The notes under the pieces: generated by a model
What the model saw: the letters and a program-made list of their open reading frames with translations, nothing else
Databases searched by the model: none
Told to the model about the DNA's origin: nothing
Assembly: GCA_032158295.1 (NCBI GenBank)
Contig: CM063259.1
Coordinates: 15,460,064 to 15,524,063, forward strand
Direction of reading: 5' to 3'
From: Pycnopodia helianthoides
Lineage: Eukaryota > Echinodermata > Asteroidea > Forcipulatida > Asteriidae
Length of the DNA: 64,000 nt
Part shown: piece by piece, positions 48,779 through 59,900 of the stretch
Numbering within the stretch: the stretch's first letter is position 1
Layout of the letters: each line of letters begins with the position of its first letter
Made by a program: the position numbers and the translations under genes

Positions 48779-51700
48779 GTAACTGTATTTACTATGTAAT
48801 GTTTTTTTGGGTGGTAACAATAACATTGATTATTATTACATTAGGCCTAATAATATTAATTATAACTTGGTTCAATTTTTGTCCAACCCCAAATCAAAAA
48901 TAAACAATAGATGAATAAAATAGCCTTCGTTTTACTTTTAGTCTTAGGCTTGTCCTCAACACCTTGGGATTTTTTAGTATTGCTGTTTTATACGGTCGTA
49001 ATGAAGGACAAAGTGGTTTAGTCAGCTTTAAGTAGTGAGTTTCTTTTAATTTTAGTGTGTACGGTTATTTTTTGGATAACACTAACAGTGGACTGGTTCA
49101 CTTCTGTGTGATAAGAATAATTTAGCCCAATCCCACTTGTCAAAATAGTTTATTTAAAATATGTTGCGCTTTTATGTTTCATATTTTATAAATTTATCCT
49201 TATGATTGTCCTGGGTGACTGACAGTTAAGATAGGGTGGGGTCCCATTTTTTACAACAATATTGTACTTAGGTTTTTTTAGGATAGGGCCCAAGCCAGAA
49301 ATTAACACCATACCAATGATCTGAGTACATGGGTCCAAGTTAGTGTTGGTCAAAAAGATTTGGTGCAAGTGTGATGCATCAATTCCATACTTAAGACCTT
49401 TGAAGTTAATTTCTATACCTGCAACTTACTTGGTCAATCATGGCAGTAGGGTTTTCTCCAGCTATTTCATACAGGCAAAGTCCTGCACAGCCTTCCTCAA
49501 AATTCACAAGTTCTTTACTCACACAGCACTCAGCAGACTGGGTGTCTGCATGCACCATGGCTGTTTGAATTACCTCCACATGGGTTAACAAAAGAATCAT
49601 GAACAATGGATGAACTGGATCAGTGCACAACCCTATCAAGGGGTACTAGTGTTTGGTGTGAGGGGCAGGCTATACCACTTTAAAATGAGGGGGGGGGGGT
49701 GGTGAAAGTAGACTAAGTTTGGGGGAAACCCTTCCTACATTTGGTGCTCAATACCGGGAATAATGGTACACCCCCCCTCTATTGTGTCTTCATTGTGTGC
49801 TTGAAATCTCAGGAGATATTTAGAAGATTTTAGGGGGTGGGGAGGTACTTATGTACAAGAGGAAAATAGTGTTGGAGACATTGAAGGGGGGGGGGGTACC
49901 CTATGTTCCTATATTGAGCATGGTATGCTTTTCTGCTAAGCATAATAAATAGCAAATTTTATTTGTGCTTAGCAATTTTGTATGCTGACTACTTTTATAA
50001 GATCATAAAGTACTTGGAGTGAGGTCTGGTAATGTTGATATAGTTTTCAAAAGCTGCATGGTTCAAGTCCAGCAGGTGACCTTTGGTAATCACCCTTATC
50101 TGTCCTACAGAAAAGTTAAAGAATGAGCGAAAGCTATCGGAAGCAAGAGCTAGGAGGAGGTCTGTAGAGAGCAAGTTTGAAGCAGGTATTTCAAATTAAT
50201 TTATTGACAAGAAAAATATGAGTTTTTTTTACCTGTTAACCTTCCCTATTTTGAGACTGTAAAATAATAACTTATTTTGAAGCCAGAATATTGAAAAGTG
50301 AAAAGATTGATTCAGTGGTTGTATTAACTCCCTGATGAGACAGGTGAGTCTACACATATGTGATGAACATAAATATTATATTTAAATAAATTCTAGTTCT
50401 TTCACTGTCTGATTCTGAATCTTACCTGGGACACCCAGATGATGATTGATCTTCTTAAAGGGGCAGTGGATACTTTTGGTAATTACTCAAGAAGTGCATT
50501 ACAATAAAAACTTACTTGGTAAGGAGCACCTGAGAGCTGCTGATAGTATAAAACATTGTGAGAAACGACTCCCTCTGAAGTGATGTAGTTTTTGAGAAAG
50601 AGGTCATTTCTCACTTAAAATATTTGAATCTGAGAAAGGCTTCAGGCATGCATGCGCATGGTGCCTTTCTCAGGCATCTGAAAGCACACAAATATACGCG
50701 ACAAAGGTGTTTTTTTTTCATTCTTTTCTTGCAAATGACTTCGATGACCAATTGAGCCGGAATTTCACAGGTTTGTTATTTAATGCATGTTGGGATACAC
50801 CAAGTGAGGATACCAGACTAAAATTACATTTACCAAAAGTATATCCTGCCTTTAATGTACATCCCAAAGATTTCTCCATGAAGCCTAGCTGGGTTTCATC
50901 ATCACAGATATTGATGGAAAATTCTATAGCACAGCAAAGCAAGAAGAAAATGAAAACCAAAATGTACTTTTTCGACAACAACCCAAGGATAACCAAAATA
51001 AATTATTGGAAAGCGAAAGAAGTCATTGCCTTTTCCCTCAACTTGACCTTGAGAGTGGGTGTTATATCCTTCATCCATATTACACTGATCAAAATTACTT
51101 TTAAGGTCCTTTTCACCGGAGTGCGAAAACTAGGGTCGAATTTCAGGGCAAAAAGGGTGCAACATTTTTTCTGGGGGGGGGGTGTATGTAGGCAGATTTG
51201 ACTAACATTTGCGAACAAGATTTTGCATTTTGATGTCTAGGCTTCAATCAAACAGTTTTAAGGGGCTTTAAACAAAATGTTTTCTTCGATGAGTTGGAAC
51301 TAAATATTATGCTCTCTTCTTCTTGTAGCTTTGAGCAAGTACAACCAGGCACAAGAGACAAATCAGAAGATTGCTGACAACTTGAAGGTAACCCAATTCA
51401 AGGTGCTTCAGTCTCAAGCTGCTATCGAATGGTAGGTCGCTCTTGACTGAGTTGTCAAATTATAGAAGTCTCACTCCCTCCATGACAAAGTTTAGAGCTG
51501 GTCAGCTGATAAAGCCTCGTTGTTTAGTGCCATTATAGCTGAAAAATTATCAAAGATAATTATTTGTGTTTTTGATCTTTGTTTGAAAGAGGAATACCCA
51601 CAAGAAATTATGTTATTAGTCCTTGTGATGATTATGTAATTTTAAAAACATGGTGATGGTTATACCTGGAACCTCAAGGAGACCTGCTCTTGGGTTTTCC

Positions 51701-54700
51701 CATTTATAACAGAAGCTCCCTTGGACATTCCATGAGCTCAATTTCACAGAGAGCTAAGATTGATCTTAAGATGCATATCAATCTTAATTAAGCAAAGTTT
51801 GATGTCACAATACAAATCACAGATGACAATAATTGACAACTCATCTTAAGATGGAACTTCGTGAAAACTTTGTGAAATCAAGTCCAGGACATTCTACTTT
51901 TGAAACGTGTGTATTCAAATGTTTTAGGAGCACCATTTTATTTGATTTCAGTCAGCATAATGCTAATCAGGAGGTGGAGAACAGAATCGCTCACATCAAA
52001 ACCACCTTCAAGAATGAGGAGGCTCGCCAATTGGAGGAAACGTAAGAATTTCAGCAACTCATAAGTATGATGGAGTAAAGTGTAGAAAGTTTGCAATAGA
52101 TTTTGGAGGAAAGTACCATTCTTCAAAAGTGACTCACAAGAGGGTAGTGGCTTAGCCATCTAATCTTCCATTGTGATGAAGGGCCCCAAAAGCATCAATG
52201 GTTGCATCTACATGCATCTAATTTATTTCATGGATTCATGAAGGCCAAAAACTAACAGGGGGGGGGGTGAAATGTTGGAATTTAATTGAGTGATATTATT
52301 CGAAAATTGTCTTTTCAGTGAAAAGTTTAAAGAGAAACTGGCAAGTCTGTATGAAATGTTTCACAGTGGAAAAGACTTTTATGTAAGTACACCCATGAAG
52401 CATTATTTCATTATTAATATTTTCAAAATTAATTTTGGATGTGATAAATGTTGCTATACTTCTAGCTCCATCCAAGCTACGAACGTGTATCTATTCAACA
52501 GAAAGTCTAAAGTAACAAATGAAACTTAAACTGAGACCTTCAGTCTTTGCAACATATCCATCAAAGGCGCCACCACCAGATTTTCCTTTAAAAAAAGGGG
52601 GATCATTGATAACCAAGAACCACTCTTTAGGGGGAATCCAAAGTTATTCAATTGAAATTGCACCTAGCATGCGCATGTAATAAATATGTGGTTTGACTTT
52701 CTTGTTTGTTTGTATTGTTGATTTGACTAGCTGCCTCAGTCACTTGAAGCAGAGACAGGGATGGTAATAGCAGACCAAAAAGACCTGACACAGAAAGGTA
52801 AACACAAATTCCTGAGACTTGTCATAATACTGTGGGCTGTTATTATGACAAGCAGGCAAAACTATCCCTTTATAATCAATTCAACTTGATTAAGTCTCAG
52901 GGTTGATGTTGGATTGTTATAGGGTATTCAGAGCCACACCCCAACCCTGTAGTAAACACCGTGTAAACACTGTATGCATTCCTCTCTAAAGACTTACAGT
53001 ACTGCCAGGGGTATTGCCAGAGGTGAGAGTCACTGCTGACAAAAAGTCTTAAAATAGGATCCAAATTTTATGAGGAACGTTGAAATGATGACATTTCCAC
53101 CTTTTGGTAACCCCTGGAGTTATAGATTTCAAGGAGCTTCTGGGAACAGTATCCTCAGCACTAGAGAGATGTAGATCAAAGAGCATGGCTTGTTTATATC
53201 TGAAGAAAAAATAACAGCTATTTTTATGATCAGGCAGACACAGAAAGTCTGATTTCTGATGAAAGACTAAACTTTCTCATCCCTTTGCTCTCTATTTTTG
53301 GGGCCCAGAATCTGTGTTTTCGTGTCCCTCATTGGTTCATCCCCTCATGCATTTTATTCTATCGAAATAATATTTAAATGTCAAGTAATAAACCACAAGG
53401 GAAACTGACTGGGTAAATAATATTTATTAATAGATGTTAAATTTGCACACCGGGATAAAGAATAATATTTGGTTTCACCCTTTCACCGATGTGTGTAGAA
53501 GCACTGTATACCGATCAGTACTTCCACTTCCCCGAGTTCTGTGAAAGAAATCCACAGGCACAGGTCGTGGGTTCTAATCCAGCCCGGGTAATAATATGCA
53601 TTTTTTTTTCTCCACAGAACTCGGGGAAGTATTGAGTATACAGTGCTTTAGACACATTGAGGAAAGGGTAAAACCAATTAATAAAATAATATTGTTTTCT
53701 TTGCAGTCAATCAGACAGATTCCCAGATGGAGAAGCTTCAAGGAGTGTTTGAAGCCTTGGAGATTGTCGCTAGGAAGCAGGAGAGAACGGCTGAGCTCTC
53801 AGATATACCTCTGGAACTCCAGTACCAAACCCTGTAAGTAAGATTTGGAAGCTTTACTTGAGTAGGAACTAAGAGGGATACAGTTTATCGATGAAACTTT
53901 CAGTAATCTATAAGAACAGAGCACGATGTTTAACACATCAAGATTTATCTCACCACTTGTCAGTGAGTACTACCACTTTTTTCAAGAAGAGATTAATATT
54001 CATTCATTTATACAGTTGCCATTCATAAACCTAGTTTTCTCAAACTCCATCAATTTCTTAAGACATGTTCCAACGCCCCCCCCCCCCCCAACACAAAACT
54101 CTGAAACCTCAATAGCCCCCCACCCTAAAAGAAAATTCAATACAAAACAAAACCCCAAAACAACAGTAACTGAAAATGAAAAATCAAAATCAAGATGTTG
54201 CGATGTCTCAGTTACCTGCTCAGCTTTGCGGGTGGTAAGAACACCTCATGAAAAAAATACAGAACATTAAGAACGGGATGAGCTGAACGTCTTCTTACAA
54301 GTATGTTCTCCATACAATTTCAAACAGATGATTATTTTTACAAGGGTACTGAAAATACCTTTGTGTCTCATAAAGTTGCATGCATGGGTATGTAGAGATG
54401 GATTGCAATAGACGTCATCGACCGCCATCTTTGATGAATTATGCACGCGTGAAGAGCTATCATTGGCTGAGAGTCGTGCGTAGCACGTACACTTTTCAAT
54501 TGTTTTACATCAAAGATGGCGGTCATTGAGGTGTATTGCAATCCCTCTATTAGTCTGTGCAAACAGGCATCACATAAACGTCAATATTGTAATTGTATCA
54601 ATTGTGAATGAGGACAAACTGATATTTTTATCTTAGTTTCAATACGGAGAGAGTTTGAAGCATTCCTTAACAACAGGTAAAGATAACTTCATAAATATTG

Positions 54701-54853
54701 AAGATCACTCGAGCAATATCCTATTTGATGTTTTGATTCCATTAATTTTCCTCCGGCAGAGCACTGTTTGAAGAAGAAAGAGAGACAGTTGAGGATGAAC
54801 GGACGAAGCTGAGAGAAAATCAGGAGTACTTACTCTCCCAACTTGAGAACTGA
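48712..54853 (+). CDS. Coiled-coil protein gene, 8-9 coding exons (possibly CCDC172-like)
   Basis: Exons: 48712-48778, 50111-50185, 51329-51431, 51952-52041, 52319-52382, 52731-52797, 53707-53833, an optional 54650-54676, and 54760-54853 (TGA). Phases chain without a stop, giving 228 residues without the optional 27-nt exon or 237 with it. The protein starts MADMGPGFHVDVIKNSIRDL and is then almost wholly charged and helical (KLKNERKLSEARARRRS, EVENRIAHIKTTFKNEEA, LEETEKFKEKLASLYEMF, ERETVEDERTKLRENQEYLL). No signal peptide, membrane span or catalytic motif is visible. The segment KTTFKNEEARQLEETEKFKE and the overall length recall CCDC172, a sperm-tail coiled-coil protein, but coiled coils match one another easily and I would not assign it. 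The gene structure is convincing; the function is unknown. Confidence 0.85.
49430..49573 (-). pseudogene. Orphan 48-codon exon with armadillo-like character, antisense in intron 1
   Basis: On the minus strand, an AG at 49575-49574 and the near-consensus donor ACCAA|GTAAGT bound exactly 144 nt, phase 0 to 0. They read VIQTAMVHADTQSAECCVSK, ELVNFEEGCAGLCLYEIAGE and NPTAMIDQ. The ...I..A...H.....Q..C...L.N......N..AMIDQ spacing recalls armadillo/HEAT repeats, which are often encoded one per exon. No partner exon on the minus strand was found nearby and the acceptor is weak, so this may be a stray copy of an exon from another gene. An inner acceptor would give 49430-49560. Confidence 0.35.
50111..50185 (+). 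CDS. Coiled-coil gene, coding exon 2
   Basis: 75 nt, phase 1 in and out. It encodes EKLKNERKLSEARARRRSVE then SKFEA, highly charged and helical. The acceptor is CTGTCCTACAG and the donor GCAG|GTATTT. Confidence 0.83.
50455..50855 (-). mobile_element. AAAGGCAGTGGACAC-type MITE, copy 3, in intron 2
   Basis: 401 bp, TTAA at both ends (TTAAAGGGGCAGTGGATACT ... ATATCCTGCCTTTAA). In reverse orientation to 12891-13286 and 15414-15801. The long plus-strand open frame beginning at 50707 overlaps its edge and is not a gene. Confidence 0.85.
51329..51431 (+). CDS. Coiled-coil gene, coding exon 3
   Basis: 103 nt encoding ALSKYNQAQETNQKIADNLK then VTQFKVLQSQAAIE, ending two nucleotides into a Cys codon. 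The acceptor CTCTTCTTCTTGTAG is strong. A competing inner donor (AAG|GTAACC at 51387) would run into a stop in the next exon, which fixes the outer donor ATG|GTAGGT. Confidence 0.85.
51734..51885. mobile_element. GAGCTCAATTTCACAGA MITE in intron 3
   Basis: 152 bp with ends GAGCTCAATTTCACAGAGAG and TTTGTGAAATCAAGTCC. Internal GATGTCACAATACAAATCAC and ACAACTCATCTTAAGATGG are the intact version of the sequence interrupted at 14010. Confidence 0.75.
51952..52041 (+). CDS. Coiled-coil gene, coding exon 4
   Basis: 90 nt encoding QHNANQEVENRIAHIKTTFK then NEEARQLEE and part of a Thr codon. The acceptor is TTTGATTTCAG and the donor AAAC|GTAAGA. Confidence 0.86.
52319..52382 (+). CDS. Coiled-coil gene, coding exon 5
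   Basis: 64 nt encoding EKFKEKLASLYEMFHSGKDF then Tyr, ending in phase 0 at TAT|GTAAGT. The acceptor is GTCTTTTCAG. The open frame continues well past the donor into the intron, but phase and coiled-coil content end at the splice site. Confidence 0.84.
52731..52797 (+). CDS. Coiled-coil gene, coding exon 6
   Basis: 67 nt, phase 0 in, encoding LPQSLEAETGMVIADQKDLT then QK. The donor is AAAG|GTAAAC. The acceptor TTGATTTGACTAG is acceptable. Confidence 0.8.
53496..53665. mobile_element. Inverted-arm element with tRNA B box in intron 6
   Basis: AAGCACTGTATACCGATCAG and CCACTTCCCCGAGTTCTGTG are mirrored by CACAGAACTCGGGGAAGT.. and ATACAGTGCTT. The loop contains AGGTCGTGGGTTCTAATCC, a tRNA T-arm-like B box. 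Related sequence at 9172-9240. Confidence 0.6.
53707..53833 (+). CDS. Coiled-coil gene, coding exon 7
   Basis: 127 nt encoding VNQTDSQMEKLQGVFEALEI, then VARKQERTAELSDIPLELQY and QT, ending two nucleotides into a Leu codon at the perfect donor CCT|GTAAGT. The acceptor is TTTCTTTGCAG. Confidence 0.85.
54395..54548. mobile_element. Inverted-repeat element in the last introns
   Basis: AGATGGATTGCAATAGACGT and GACCGCCATCTTTGATG on the left are mirrored by CATCAAAGATGGCGGTCATT and GTATTGCAATCCCTCT on the right. About 154 bp, arms around 40 bp. Confidence 0.75.
54650..54676 (+). CDS. Coiled-coil gene, optional 27-nt coding exon
   Basis: The frame EFEAFLNN reads straight into the last exon (NNRALFEEERE) through the good donor ACAG|GTAAAG, so this piece looks coding. 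The strong acceptor at 54636 (TTATCTTAG) would bring it in out of frame and hit TGA. The weaker AG at 54648-54649 keeps frame and gives a 27-nt exon. It may be included, skipped (exon 7 joins exon 9 in frame without it), or preceded by an exon I have missed. Confidence 0.5.
54760..54853 (+). CDS. Coiled-coil gene, last coding exon
   Basis: 94 nt encoding ALFEEERETVEDERTKLREN then QEYLLSQLEN and TGA at 54851-54853. The acceptor is TTTCCTCCGGCAG. The AATAAA at 54969 follows about 115 nt after the stop. Confidence 0.86.
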
Positions 54854-54968
54854 TTTAATTTTTAAGGAGTTACTTTTATCAACGGACTGTTTTTATAAGT
54901 GGAGGCGTGGACAGAGTAGCGAGTATTTTCACAACCGATATCAAAACATCTACAGGTAAATGTTTTAC

Positions 54969-54974
54969 AATAAA
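54969..54974 (+). other. Poly(A) signal AATAAA of the coiled-coil gene
   Basis: Canonical hexamer about 115 nt after the TGA, in an otherwise short 3'UTR. It lies upstream of the convergent EFHC2 gene. Confidence 0.6.
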
Positions 54975-55614
54975 AACAGCGCAAGAAAAAAATGACAGAC
55001 TTAATTTTTTCTTTCCGAAGGTGTGGCAAGCGAAGTGGTTTGTCCCGAGAAATGCATGTGCAATCATCTAACATTATCATCAATGAACAGGCTTGGATGG
55101 TTGGACACAGATGGAAAATACATGAATATCTTTACAAATCAATCCTTCGCTGTTTGGATAAAGCAGGTTTTATTTGGACGGAAATTGAGAACTCACAAAA
55201 CTGACAATCATAAATTTAACAATTCTACATCTTCAAAGTATTTTACCCCCTCACAAAATCAAACAAGAATTGCACTTTGGATTATGTTTGTAACTAGAAA
55301 ATCAGTGCTTTTATTCAAAATCCTGGACGGAATTAGTTGAAAAACGAGAATTAGACACTTCTGGAAAATTGGTTGCATTCTTTCATACACTGGCATAAAC
55401 AGTATCTGTTAGCATAGCAGTGAAGATGGTGGCAGCACCTAAGTTTAAATTAAAAAAGCCTTATAATAACACAGTGCACCTTATGCACAGGACAACACTA
55501 GAGTGGGACACACTCTAACGTAGATGTCAAAAGGCTTATTTGCGCATCCTGTGCCATACGCGTACTTAGCCATGTGTTTCCGTTTGCTTCATCATTCAAC
55601 ACTTCACATCTAAA

Positions 55615-55850
55615 GGGGATGCCACACGGGGTGCAGATGTTTCAGGGCAACTTAGAGGCAACCGACTGCAGTGCGTGCACAAGGAACGCTTTGCCAGCAC
55701 AAGAGACATTCTTCTAGATGTAACTTTACTAGCCTCAGGAAAATTAAGGAGAAAATCAAACATGTGACTGAATTTCCTTCTTGGAGATTGCCTGTAATCG
55801 GTTGCCTGTAAAATGCCTCGACACGGCCATAGGATGGCAGTGGGAAGGGC
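55615..55850 (+). repeat. Dispersed repeat A, copy 2
   Basis: Second copy of the repeat at 60-285, lying in the intergenic space between the coiled-coil gene and EFHC2. It is diverged at many single positions but collinear throughout. Confidence 0.6.
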
Positions 55851-56701
55851 TATTGTGCTTTTTCAGTTTGATTTTTAATGCATTCTAAAAGGCCATTTGC
55901 CTTGATATACTATATACACTTGACTTTATCGTCCACCGTTTTTTAAGTATTTGGAGTTATACATACTTGCTTTACCTTCTCATAAAATGCTTTCGGAAAC
56001 CTCATGTTCTTGAATGATAAACAAGTATTTTGTAACAGCTTTTAAAGATGTTCACAAGTTATAATATTTGCTGTTTTAATGACTTTAAACTTTGCAATAG
56101 TTCTTATGGATAATAATAGTTAAGGAAATAAAAGATTTCCTGCTTACTTTACAAAAAACAAACTTTTGGATTGTATTTACAAATGGAATACATGCATGTG
56201 TTGTTTATTTTTAACTTCAAGGGAAAAAGGGCAAAAACAAAAATTTAAACAAATAAATAAACTGAAATTCAACAATAAACTGAATTTCAAATTCAACATA
56301 GTATTTGACTTTATGTTACAGTGACTGTTCCTTGACTAGGATCCCCATCTTTGCAAGTGTAGGATTGGTCGGTGTTGGAAAGTGCCAATTCAGTCTGAAT
56401 TTGTTCTTATGAATATTCATGATTAGTCTGGTTTTTTTTTTTTTTTTAAATATGCAAGAAAGTGCTTCACAAATCACCATTAGTCAGGTGCCCCAAGTGT
56501 TTCTAATGGGCCACTGAATTCAAGACAAAAACTTGGCATAAATACAAACTTAGAAATCTGCAAAACACCAACCTCTCAAACAAATCCTGACTGCATTGGC
56601 CTTGAAATTTTCCCCCTACGCCTATTTTCATCTCCCCCCCCCTTTCCTCCATTAAATTCTGAACTTTATAAATACCACCAACATAACCAAGTTGACCCAC
56701 T

Positions 56702-56906
56702 CTAAGACCGATCAGGGAATAATGTGTTTAACAGTGCAGCGTAGTTCACCCGTAGTACACTATCCCTCTTCTCCTGCCCTGTCCAGGCCTCGTCGATCTT
56801 GGTCGGGGGAGGGGCGTACTGCGGTAGGGTAACTGCATTATCCCTCCAGTTCAAATAACCGACAAACATCTCATAGTTGACTTTGCCGTCGGCGTTCTTC
56901 TCCATT
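56702..56906 (-). CDS. EFHC2: EFHC2 terminal coding exon
   Basis: 205 nt ending in TAG. It encodes [19 protein letters not shown], then a Pro-rich stretch ([15 protein letters not shown]) and the C-terminus [14 protein letters not shown]. The acceptor is TTTTTTTTCCAG. The plus-strand motif TTTATT at 56204-56209 (AATAAA on the minus strand) could serve as its poly(A) signal, about 490 nt beyond the stop; this is only a guess. Confidence 0.92.
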
Positions 56907-59900
56907 CTGGAAAAAAAAGGAAACAAAAAACCCCAATATTCAGTCACACCATGGTCACACAAACCTGCGGCTACTGAACTGTCCCGCATGTGAAAAAAGT
57001 TAATTTGCGTGAGCACGCATTAACATGATCAGAGGACATACAATATAACGGAAGTTAAAAGCACAGCTCAAATTACTGTGTGTGTTCAGAGCTGTATGTT
57101 TTGGCTGCCACATAAACCCAAGGGACACCCAACGGCATCCCGCACCTCTGAAAGAGTGTAGTTAATGTATTAGGGCTAGGGTTACCCCGATTTTTTTTTT
57201 TAAATTTCCTTTTCTTTAGTTCCACACCTTGCCGTGAAGTGCCTTACAGCACCTGAACAGCTGCCGATTGTCACTGATTTATTTCATTTATGGTTCAATC
57301 GCAGACATGCGACTTTGTAATTGCAAAAGGAGGACAATTTGGCCAACTACACTTAACCTTGTAAAAATAAATGAAACCACCTGATGAGCCAAAAAGTTGC
57401 ATGCCTGCAATTGAAAACCTCAAACAGGCAACCATCGCTTAAATAAGACGTTTTGTGTACAAAGCAGAATCATCAATACTGCAATAACATTGTTTTTTTT
57501 CAAGATTGATGCCTGGTTTCACCAAATTGATTAATCAAATTGTCTAATTCTGTGTTGAAATTAACTGAAAATCCATTATTAAATATACAGTTAAGGCTCT
57601 TTAACACAGAGTTGCCAATTTGAGAGCCATGCAGGTGTCAAAGACTCGGGTGTCCAAGTTTTCATCACTTAAAATATTTTGTTTCAAGGAAGCATGAAAT
57701 AGGTAGACCAAATTTAAACCTGGATGGCCAAAACACACTCGGATATCTTTCTGACTAAAACAACTTGACAATTACTAAAAAAAGAAAACACTGCCTATAG
57801 GACACAAGTATTTCTTTCTCAGTTTTCTATTACAAAAAAGAAAAGAAACGGCTGATCATCTTAGATGCCGCAAGCCGGGGGACAATAAACGGAAGGAGGT
57901 TGACCTCACCTGAACAGCAAGGCTCGCACCAAGTCATCAGGCAGAGGCAGATGGAAGGCCCTGCATGTCTTTCTGACCAGCTCAATATCCACAAAACCAG
58001 ACCTGTCTGTGTCGTACGACAACAAGCCCTCAACCAGCTTGGCAAAGTTCTCAAAGTTGCTACGGCGAAGTTGTTCCTGGACGACGGACACCAGGCCTTC
58101 TAGGGGCATCTTGACATCTTGGCTGTCGCTATAGTAACGTGCCACAGTCATAATCTCATGCTCGCTGAGGTTTGAACCACCAAGTTGCACCATCAGGTTT
58201 CTGTTGAAAAAAAAAATTTTTTGAAATAATCATAGATTTATTTATTTAGACTTCAAGAATACCAATTGCTTAGTTCAACCGATTACTAGAATTATAAACA
58301 CTTATTGGGAACTTCCAAACCAAGTAAAGAAAGGACCTACTAGCCAGGGTCATAGACCTGATGAAGCGTTCCTGAAAGTGTCTCGACTCCTGAGGAGAAT
58401 GCAGCCCCGGCAGTGATGTAGGTACATATGTACCAGTTTACAAAAAAGGAGTATTTGAAAAATGAACCAATAAATCTGTATGCTGTAATAGAGTAGCCAA
58501 TTTACGAAAAAATTACATTACTGACCTGAACAAATCATATTCCAGTTTACCACTTCCCTCCGGGTCATTTCTCTTGAAGAACTCTTTGATTTGTTCCATG
58601 TTCCGTGATGCAATCTGGCCCAACTTCTGGACGATCAGATTGATGTCAGAAACAGGCATCTATTAGAATTCAAACACAGAACAACTCAAGTTAATGATAT
58701 TAGTGATAGAATAATTGTTCTTTCGAAAAAAGCCAACAATCTCCGAGTTGGAAGTCTGTTTAAAGTTCAATTTTATGGGGCGGGGGGCGGGGGATTGAGC
58801 CAAGTATTTGAAATGGTACTTTTGAGTCGATTATATTTACAATCCTCATATACCCAGCAATGGGGCGTGAGAAGATGGGCGTATGAAGATGGGCGTATGA
58901 AGATGGGCGTAAGGGTCTCAGCCCCCCTGCCAGGCACTCTTCAGACAACATTCCACCCCAGTAAAAAGTCGCAAGCAACAAACACTATAAACACAAATGC
59001 AAAATTGCTATTGGTTGCGTTTTTCAATTGCTATACTGAACTTAAACTAATAACGGACACAAAATTTCAACAAAGAATGTTGCTTGTAAATTTTCTCAAA
59101 CTTCTTCCTTTTTTTTGCATTATTATGATCTTTGGTCTGCAGCCAGCCGTCTGACAATTTATAACACTCACCTCTCCAGGGTGTTTCTCCATGTAGCGAA
59201 ACGCGTACTCATCAGCATCGATCAAGATAAACATGTGATTGTGGAAGTTGACACGACTACCAACGTAAAGATCCTTGACGAGGTAATACTCGGAGAGCTC
59301 GGTGCCGAAGCGCTCCTGGTTGGGCTTCTTAATGCGGTTGCGCTCCAAGAACTTGCCACCAATTATGCCTGGATTTATTAACAAAGGACCAAATTTGTAA
59401 ATCCAACACACAAGATTGAATCTACTTTTTTAGTAATTGTACTTTCAGATCAGGTCATCAAATAGTTTAAGAGATGTTAAATTTGCTTCGGCACTTGAGA
59501 AAGTAGTGAGTAATTAAACAGTGCCTTTCTATGCAAGGTCTTAGCCAGGAATTAGGTAAAAGGGTGTCCAAATTTGCTGGAAATTTAAAAACTGGGTGTC
59601 CAAATTGTTCACTTACAATACACTTACATGTAAATGACAGATAAAATAGAGTGTCCAAATTTAAAACAGGGTGTACAAAAGACACCCAGACACCCCTCTG
59701 GCTAACATTATGCTCCAAGAACTTGCTCCAAGAACTTGCCACCAATCGGTAAAACACAAATAACGTCACCAAATAATGTTGAAAAATTCCGATAAGAAGA
59801 ATTCTTTCATCGATCCGTACTTACCGGAGTTGCGTACTGGAGGCTCAAAGACAGACATAGTATCGTCGGAGAGGAAGAACGAGAGAATGAATCTACGATC

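Noticed and set aside
50707..51201. 164-codon plus-strand open frame, the longest in the window
   Set aside because: It overlaps a MITE at 50455-50855 and intron 2-3 sequence between well-supported exons, has low-complexity ends (poly-G) and no protein-like domain.
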